The position numbers and the translations under genes are program-made. A stretch of 11,608 nucleotides of DNA, from the NCBI GenBank assembly GCA_031381645.1, contig JANMYB010000058.1, positions 1-11,608 of the forward strand. Direction: 5' to 3'. This document shows, in pieces, positions 7,726 through 11,608 of the stretch (position 1 is its first letter; each line of letters begins with the position of its first letter). Source of the stretch: Methylotenera_A sp031381645 (GTDB taxonomy: Bacteria > Pseudomonadota > Gammaproteobacteria > Burkholderiales > Methylophilaceae). A model generated the notes under the pieces. It did no database searches. It was not told where the DNA came from and was given only the letters and a program-made list of their open reading frames with translations.

Positions 7726-9429
7726 ATGGCTAGTCCTGTAAAGATTCGTCTTGGTGAAATTTTAGTTCAACAAGATTTAATTTCTGCTGATGATTTAACA
7801 AAAGCACTAGAAGAGCAAAAACGTACTGGCAAAAAACTAGGACGGATATTTGTGGATAACGGCTACGTGACAGAAACGCAGATTTCTGAAACTTTGGCGC
7901 GCCAGTTAAAAATCCCTTTTGTCGATTTACAACAGTTTAATACTAAGCCAGAGCTCATCAGTAAATTGCCCGAAGCACAGGCTAGACGCTTTCGTTGTGC
8001 AGTGCTGGAAGATAAAGGTGCTAGCTATTTTGTGGGCATGGTGGATCCTACTGATTTGTTTGCATATGACGAGTTAGTGCGGCTTTTGCGCAAAGATATT
8101 GAGTTGGCTGTAATACAAGAAGGCTCTCTACTACAACTGATTGATCGCAACTACCGCCGTACCGATGAAATATCTAACTTGGCTCTAGAGTTGGGTGAAG
8201 ATTTAGGTGATGCACCGATTGATTTCTCCTCCATAGGCGCACCAAAAAGCGCAGAAGAAGCGCCAGTTGTTAAGCTGCTGCAAACAATTTTTGAAGACGC
8301 CGTGCAAGTACGCGCTTCAGATATTCACATCGAACCACAAGAAAACAAACTGCGCATTCGCTTCAGAATCGATGGCGTGATGCATCTGCAAACGCAGGCT
8401 GAATTGAAAATTTCTTCAGCCTTAGTGTTACGTTTAAAACTGATGTCTGGTTTGGATATTTCAGAAAAACGCTTACCGCAAGATGGACGCTTTGCGGTCA
8501 AAGTTAAACAACAAGCTGTTGACGTGCGTATTTCATCCATGCCAACGCAATACGGCGAATCTGTTGTCATGCGCTTACTCATACAAAACACTAGTGGATT
8601 CTCTTTGGATAAACTAGGCATGCCAGCGGAGATGCTAAAACGTTTCCGCAAATTAATCCATCGCCCTAGCGGTATGGTGCTAGTGACTGGCCCAACTGGT
8701 AGCGGTAAAACTACTACACTTTATGCTGCACTCAACGAATTAAATTCAACTTCCAACAAAATTATTACGGTGGAAGACCCAGTGGAGTACCGCTTGCCAG
8801 GCATCAATCAGGTGCAAGTGAATGAAAAAATCGATTTAGATTTTTCACGCGTGTTGCGCTCTACTTTACGACAAGATCCAGATATTGTACTTATCGGCGA
8901 AATGCGCGATCAAGAAACTGCTCAAATCGGCCTGCGCGCCGCCATGACTGGTCACTTGGTACTTTCTACTCTGCACACCAATGATGCCGTTAGTACGCCA
9001 GTTAGAATGATAGACATGGGCGCACCCAGATTCATGGTCGCCATGTCGATAGTTGCAGTTGTCGCTCAACGTTTGGTGAGATTAGTATGTGAAGGATGCT
9101 CTCAACCGCACACCCCAGAACCATCTGAGCACGCATGGCTGCAACACGAGCTGGGTAAAGAAGTAAGTAAACACCAATATGTGCACGGCAAAGGTTGTAG
9201 TCAGTGTAATGGTACCGGCTATCAAGGTCGAGTAGGCGTTTATGAGCTACTTGAAATGAATAATGAGCTGATTGATGCTGCCAATCATCAAGACCCTAAC
9301 CTCTTTATTAAGCTAGGTAGGCAACACATGGCAGGCAAAACCCTGCGTAAAAGTGCCGTCGATTTAGTCGTTGAAAAGCGCACCACCATTGCCGAAGCCA
9401 TGCGTATCAGCAATGAGTTTGAAGAATAA
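7726..9429 (+). CDS. mshE: MshE/GspE/PilB-type assembly ATPase with N-terminal c-di-GMP-binding MshEN domain
   Basis: This is a cytoplasmic hexameric ATPase that would power assembly of an MSHA-type type IV pilus or a type II secretion pseudopilus. The 567-residue order is as follows. The N-terminal MshEN-type domain (about 6-70) carries residues R8, L9, G10, L13, V14, I19, L24, A27, L28 and Q31, spaced exactly as in the published MshEN c-di-GMP motif. A second, more relaxed copy (L38, G39, V43, V48, L57, Q60) follows. A linker precedes the ATPase core: ASDIHIEP (197-204), Walker A GPTGSGKTT (322-330), an Asp-box region (VEDPVEYRLPG, 349-359), Walker B-type DIVLIGEMRD (386-395) and the His-box TLHTND (415-420). 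The zinc-binding cysteines C455/C458 and C491/C494 are all present. It lies five bases before the platform gene. PilB or GspE naming is possible; MshE is favoured by the motif and by the following genes. Confidence 0.85.
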   Translation: MASPVKIRLGEILVQQDLISADDLTKALEEQKRTGKKLGRIFVDNGYVTETQISETLARQLKIPFVDLQQFNTKPELISKLPEAQARRFRCAVLEDKGASYFVGMVDPTDLFAYDELVRLLRKDIELAVIQEGSLLQLIDRNYRRTDEISNLALELGEDLGDAPIDFSSIGAPKSAEEAPVVKLLQTIFEDAVQVRASDIHIEPQENKLRIRFRIDGVMHLQTQAELKISSALVLRLKLMSGLDISEKRLPQDGRFAVKVKQQAVDVRISSMPTQYGESVVMRLLIQNTSGFSLDKLGMPAEMLKRFRKLIHRPSGMVLVTGPTGSGKTTTLYAALNELNSTSNKIITVEDPVEYRLPGINQVQVNEKIDLDFSRVLRSTLRQDPDIVLIGEMRDQETAQIGLRAAMTGHLVLSTLHTNDAVSTPVRMIDMGAPRFMVAMSIVAVVAQRLVRLVCEGCSQPHTPEPSEHAWLQHELGKEVSKHQYVHGKGCSQCNGTGYQGRVGVYELLEMNNELIDAANHQDPNLFIKLGRQHMAGKTLRKSAVDLVVEKRTTIAEAMRISNEFEE

Positions 9430-9434
9430 AGTAA

Positions 9435-10661
9435 ATGCCACTTTTTAACTATACAGGTCGTGATAACAGTGGCGCATTGGTACAGGGCGTGCTGGAAGGG
9501 CAAGATACTAGCGCGCTGGCAAACCTATTGTTTAGTCGCAGCGTCACGCCTATAGAGATTAAGGCGCAAGTCACAACTTCGACTTCAAAAAATATCTCAA
9601 TCGATTTATTTGAAGAGAAAATTGAAACCATCGATGTCATGCTGTTCAGTCGTCAAATGTACACGTTGCTGAAAGCTGGCATTCCTATTTTAAACGCATT
9701 GAATGGTTTGCAGGCTTCAACTAAAAACAAAGCTTTTGCTATTGTTATCGGCGATATCCGCGAAAGTTTGAGTAGTGGTCGAGAGCTTTCATCTGCATTA
9801 TCACAGCATCCAAAAGTATTTTCCAGTTTTTACATTAGTATGGTGCGCGTTGGCGAAACAACTGGCATGTTAGAAACGGTATTTCTGCGTCTGTTTGATC
9901 ATCTTGAGTTTGAACGTTTTATGCACGATCAAATTAAATCTGCGCTGCGTTATCCAACTTTTGTGATGATTGCGATGGCCATTGCCATTATTGTGGTGAA
10001 TATTTTTGTGATTCCTGCTTTCGCCAAAGTTTTCGAAAGCTTTGGTGCCGAGTTACCATTTTTAACCCGTGCATTATTAAGCTTTTCTAAATTTATGGTG
10101 GCGGCTTGGCCGTTTCTTTTGGTTGGTGCTACTGTCACTTTTTTTCTATTCCGTTCTTACATTGCCACCAGCATAGGCAAATTCAAATGGGACAGCTTCA
10201 AGTTAAAAACACCACTTGCTGGCAAAATTATTCATAAAGCCACTATGGCGCGATTTGCTAGAAGCTTTGCGCTGGCCAGCAAGAGCGGCGTGCCAATTAC
10301 AAGCGGGTTAAAGTTAGTTGCGCAAACTGCCGATAACGATTATATCTCGAGCAAAATCGAGCAAATGCGCGAGGGCGTAGAGCGAGGTGAGAGCATTTTG
10401 CGCACCGCCACTAACAGCGGCGTATTTAACCCAGTGGTGCTGCAAATGATTGCCGTGGGCGAAGAATCTGGCGCACTGGATGAGTTGATGCAAGAAGTCG
10501 CTGACATGTATCAGCGTGATGTGGAGTATGAGATTAAAACGCTAGGCGCGCAAATTGAGCCGATATTGATTGTGTTTTTAGGTGCTTCGGTGCTGGTGCT
10601 GGCCTTGGGTATTTTCTTGCCAATCTGGGATCTTGGCAATGTAGCGCTGCATAAAGGCTAG
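9435..10661 (+). CDS. mshG: MshG/GspF/PilC-type inner-membrane platform protein
   Basis: This is the polytopic inner-membrane platform that couples the assembly ATPase to pilin or pseudopilin extrusion. The 408 residues match the family (about 400). It begins with the usual MPLFNYTGRDNSGALVQG segment and has two T2SSF domains. The first lies at about 68-190 (FSRQMYTLLKAGIPILNAL, MVRVGETTGMLE). The second lies at about 272-395 (ARFARSFALASKSGVPI, MIAVGEESGALDELM). Three hydrophobic spans are seen, at about 174-199, 221-243 and 374-398. The start ATG is five bases after the ATPase stop, with only a weak upstream AAAG. Pairing with an MshEN-type ATPase points to the MSHA branch, but the protein alone does not separate MshG from GspF or PilC. 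Confidence 0.88.
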   Translation: MPLFNYTGRDNSGALVQGVLEGQDTSALANLLFSRSVTPIEIKAQVTTSTSKNISIDLFEEKIETIDVMLFSRQMYTLLKAGIPILNALNGLQASTKNKAFAIVIGDIRESLSSGRELSSALSQHPKVFSSFYISMVRVGETTGMLETVFLRLFDHLEFERFMHDQIKSALRYPTFVMIAMAIAIIVVNIFVIPAFAKVFESFGAELPFLTRALLSFSKFMVAAWPFLLVGATVTFFLFRSYIATSIGKFKWDSFKLKTPLAGKIIHKATMARFARSFALASKSGVPITSGLKLVAQTADNDYISSKIEQMREGVERGESILRTATNSGVFNPVVLQMIAVGEESGALDELMQEVADMYQRDVEYEIKTLGAQIEPILIVFLGASVLVLALGIFLPIWDLGNVALHKG

Positions 10662-10673
10662 TGTAAATTTAAA

Positions 10674-11093
10674 GTGAGTTTTCATTTATCCAAATATGCA
10701 CCAAGCACGCATCGTTTCGATTTCGCAATCACGCTGTGTGTGATTGGAATACTGGCGACATGCTTATTGCACTACTTAAATGGCGCGCAGTACGAGTTTG
10801 AAAAAGCAATACAGAAAACTGAGCTGAATAATTTACAACTTGGGATAACCGAAACGTGGATACACAAAAGCGTGAGTAATAAGCCAATAAATATGGAAGT
10901 ATTAAGAAACAGTAACCCGATGTTGTTAATCGCTACAAAACCGAATAACTACTTAGGTGAGCATGCACAAGCACCAAGTGGGAGCAGAGCGATTTGGTAT
11001 TTTAATACACAAAAAAAACAACTGATTTATGTGTTTAGCAATGGCCTGGAAGCCTCATATATACTGGCTTGCAGGACAGGTCAAACTAATGGG
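10674..11093 (+). CDS. Short single-span membrane protein in the mshF position, cut off by the sequence join
   Basis: It starts at GTG 10674, 12 bases after the platform gene, with AAA but no clear Shine-Dalgarno sequence. The product has a short cytoplasmic head (about 15 residues) and one hydrophobic span (about 16-36, FDFAITLCVIGILATCLLHYL). A polar, probably periplasmic, domain follows to about residue 140. The prepilin-type cleavage signature (G followed by F-T-L-I-E) is absent, so it is not an ordinary pilin, although its layout resembles one. In vibrio MSHA loci a small gene, mshF, follows mshG, and this one occupies that place; the assignment rests on position, not on a recognised motif. 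The open frame continues to TGA at 11133-11135. However, the residues after about 140 are arginine-rich (SRRRRRSGARFG) and come from the foreign high-GC DNA, so the true C terminus is missing. Confidence 0.6.
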
Positions 11094-11100
11094 TCTCGGC
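11085..11100. other. Probable chimeric assembly junction
   Basis: Base composition jumps here from low to high GC. The line 10981-11040 has 19 G+C of 60 and the line 11281-11340 has 44 of 60. Left of the boundary, the reading frame has the codon use of the preceding genes. Right of it, codons end almost always in G or C, and the encoded protein looks actinobacterial. There is no transposase, integrase, tRNA or repeat at the boundary that would mark a mobile element. The exact base of the join cannot be fixed by eye; the limits given are an estimate. Confidence 0.75.
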
Positions 11101-11156
11101 GCCGGAGGCGGAGCGGTGCGCGTTTTGGATGTTGACATTCTCCTGGCAGTGGCCCG

Positions 11157-11608
11157 ATGACGACCTCGTGGCTGTTGGGGATCGATTTCGGCACGAGCTC
11201 GACGGTCGTCGCCGGACGCGGTGCGGGTCGACCGCCCGAGATCATCGAGATCCACGGGGAGCGCCGCGTTCCGTCGCTCGTGCTCATCGACGCCAACGGT
11301 CGCACCATCGTGGGGCGGGGCGCCGAGGCACTCGGAGGCGCAAACCCCGACCGACTCCTCCGTGCCCCCAAGGGTCGACTCGGGTCGCCCACCGCGGTCG
11401 TACTCGGCGGGCGGGCCTATTCGATCGTCGAGCTCGTCGCCGCGTTGTTGCGGCACGTGTACGACGAAGCCGTCCGCTCCAACGGCGACGAACCCTCCGA
11501 GGTTCGCCTGACGTACCCCGCGTCGTGGAGCTCGCCGCGCCGTGAGGATCTGCTCGCTGCGGCCACGCGGGCCGGGCTCCCCAACCCGACGCTCGTGCCC
11601 GAACCGGT
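11157..11608 (+). CDS. Hsp70/DnaK-family protein, N-terminal part only
   Basis: The frame from ATG 11157 stays open for 150 codons to the right edge. The N terminus LLGIDFGTSSTVVAG (6-20) is the phosphate-1 motif of the actin/Hsp70 ATPase fold (compare GIDLGTTNSCVA in DnaK). ERRVPSLVLIDANGRTIVGRGAEA (35-58) aligns with the DnaK segment around TPS and VGQPA. LTYPASWSSPRREDLLAAA (118-136) corresponds to the TVPAYF-type motif followed by the helix, and VPEP at the end is where EPTAAA is expected. Divergent residues suggest an actinobacterial Hsp70-like protein more than housekeeping DnaK. A stop at 11133-11135 in the same frame makes this the first ATG; there is no Shine-Dalgarno sequence, so it may be leaderless or coupled to an upstream gene. 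GC is far above that of the rest of the window, so it probably derives from another organism. Confidence 0.85.
   Translation, partial: MTTSWLLGIDFGTSSTVVAGRGAGRPPEIIEIHGERRVPSLVLIDANGRTIVGRGAEALGGANPDRLLRAPKGRLGSPTAVVLGGRAYSIVELVAALLRHVYDEAVRSNGDEPSEVRLTYPASWSSPRREDLLAAATRAGLPNPTLVPEP

Noticed and set aside
11092..11097. GGTCTC (a type IIS restriction site) exactly at the composition join, as a sign of deliberate ligation
   Set aside because: A single six-base site is expected by chance at this rate, and no vector, linker or matching overhang is visible.
11132..11160. TTGACA at 11132-11137 as a promoter of the Hsp70 gene
   Set aside because: With normal spacing the -10 box would fall on the start codon (about 11155-11160), and no TANNNT is there; the match is likely chance.
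11129..11545. Several overlapping open frames on both strands in the high-GC end
   Set aside because: High GC makes stop codons rare in every frame. Only the frame from 11157 gives a recognisable family (Hsp70); the others are arginine-rich noise.
1..11608. Search for CRISPR arrays, tRNA or rRNA genes, insertion sequences, defence genes or phage genes
   Set aside because: No direct-repeat arrays, cloverleaf sequences, transposase or integrase motifs were seen. Apart from the repeat at 813-929 and the join, the window is conserved housekeeping and pilus/secretion genes.

Overview
The window reads as about 11.09 kb of a methylotroph-like betaproteobacterial chromosome, followed by about 0.5 kb of unrelated high-GC DNA. 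The first part has moderate to low GC, Gram-negative outer-membrane genes and proteins of betaproteobacterial type. I infer the order Methylophilales (Methylotenera/Methylophilus-like) from general resemblance; no search was run.

Left arm, minus strand: an AmgK-type sugar kinase (965-1975), then a MurU-type nucleotidyltransferase (807 down to the left edge, incomplete). Together they would salvage cell-wall MurNAc: AmgK makes the sugar 1-phosphate and MurU makes UDP-MurNAc. They are separated by a composite palindromic repeat (813-929) that ends almost on the murU start codon.

Middle, plus strand, divergent from amgK: lptD (LPS export to the outer surface), surA (periplasmic chaperone that folds LptD and other barrels), pdxA (vitamin B6 synthesis) and rsmA (16S rRNA dimethylation). 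lptD/surA overlap by 4 bases and pdxA/rsmA by 1 base. This is the lptD-surA-pdxA-rsmA cluster familiar from many Proteobacteria, and the amgK-murU pair beside lptD matches the pseudomonad arrangement.

Right part, plus strand: after a 97-base gap there is an MSHA/type II secretion-type pair. It consists of an assembly ATPase with an N-terminal c-di-GMP-binding MshEN-type domain (7726-9429) and an inner-membrane platform protein (9435-10661). A short single-membrane-span protein in the mshF position (from 10674) follows and is cut off.

At about 11085-11100 composition changes abruptly. Hand counts of two 60-base lines give 32% GC (10981-11040) and 73% GC (11281-11340). The short protein loses its frame sense there, and a partial actinobacterial-looking Hsp70 gene starts at 11157 and runs off the right edge. 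The simplest explanation is a chimeric assembly join, not a biological fusion.

I found no tRNA, rRNA, CRISPR array, insertion sequence or clearly novel system. The points most worth checking are the join, the repeat at the murU start, the c-di-GMP motif, the C-terminal extension of the MurU-like protein and the polar insert in LptD.
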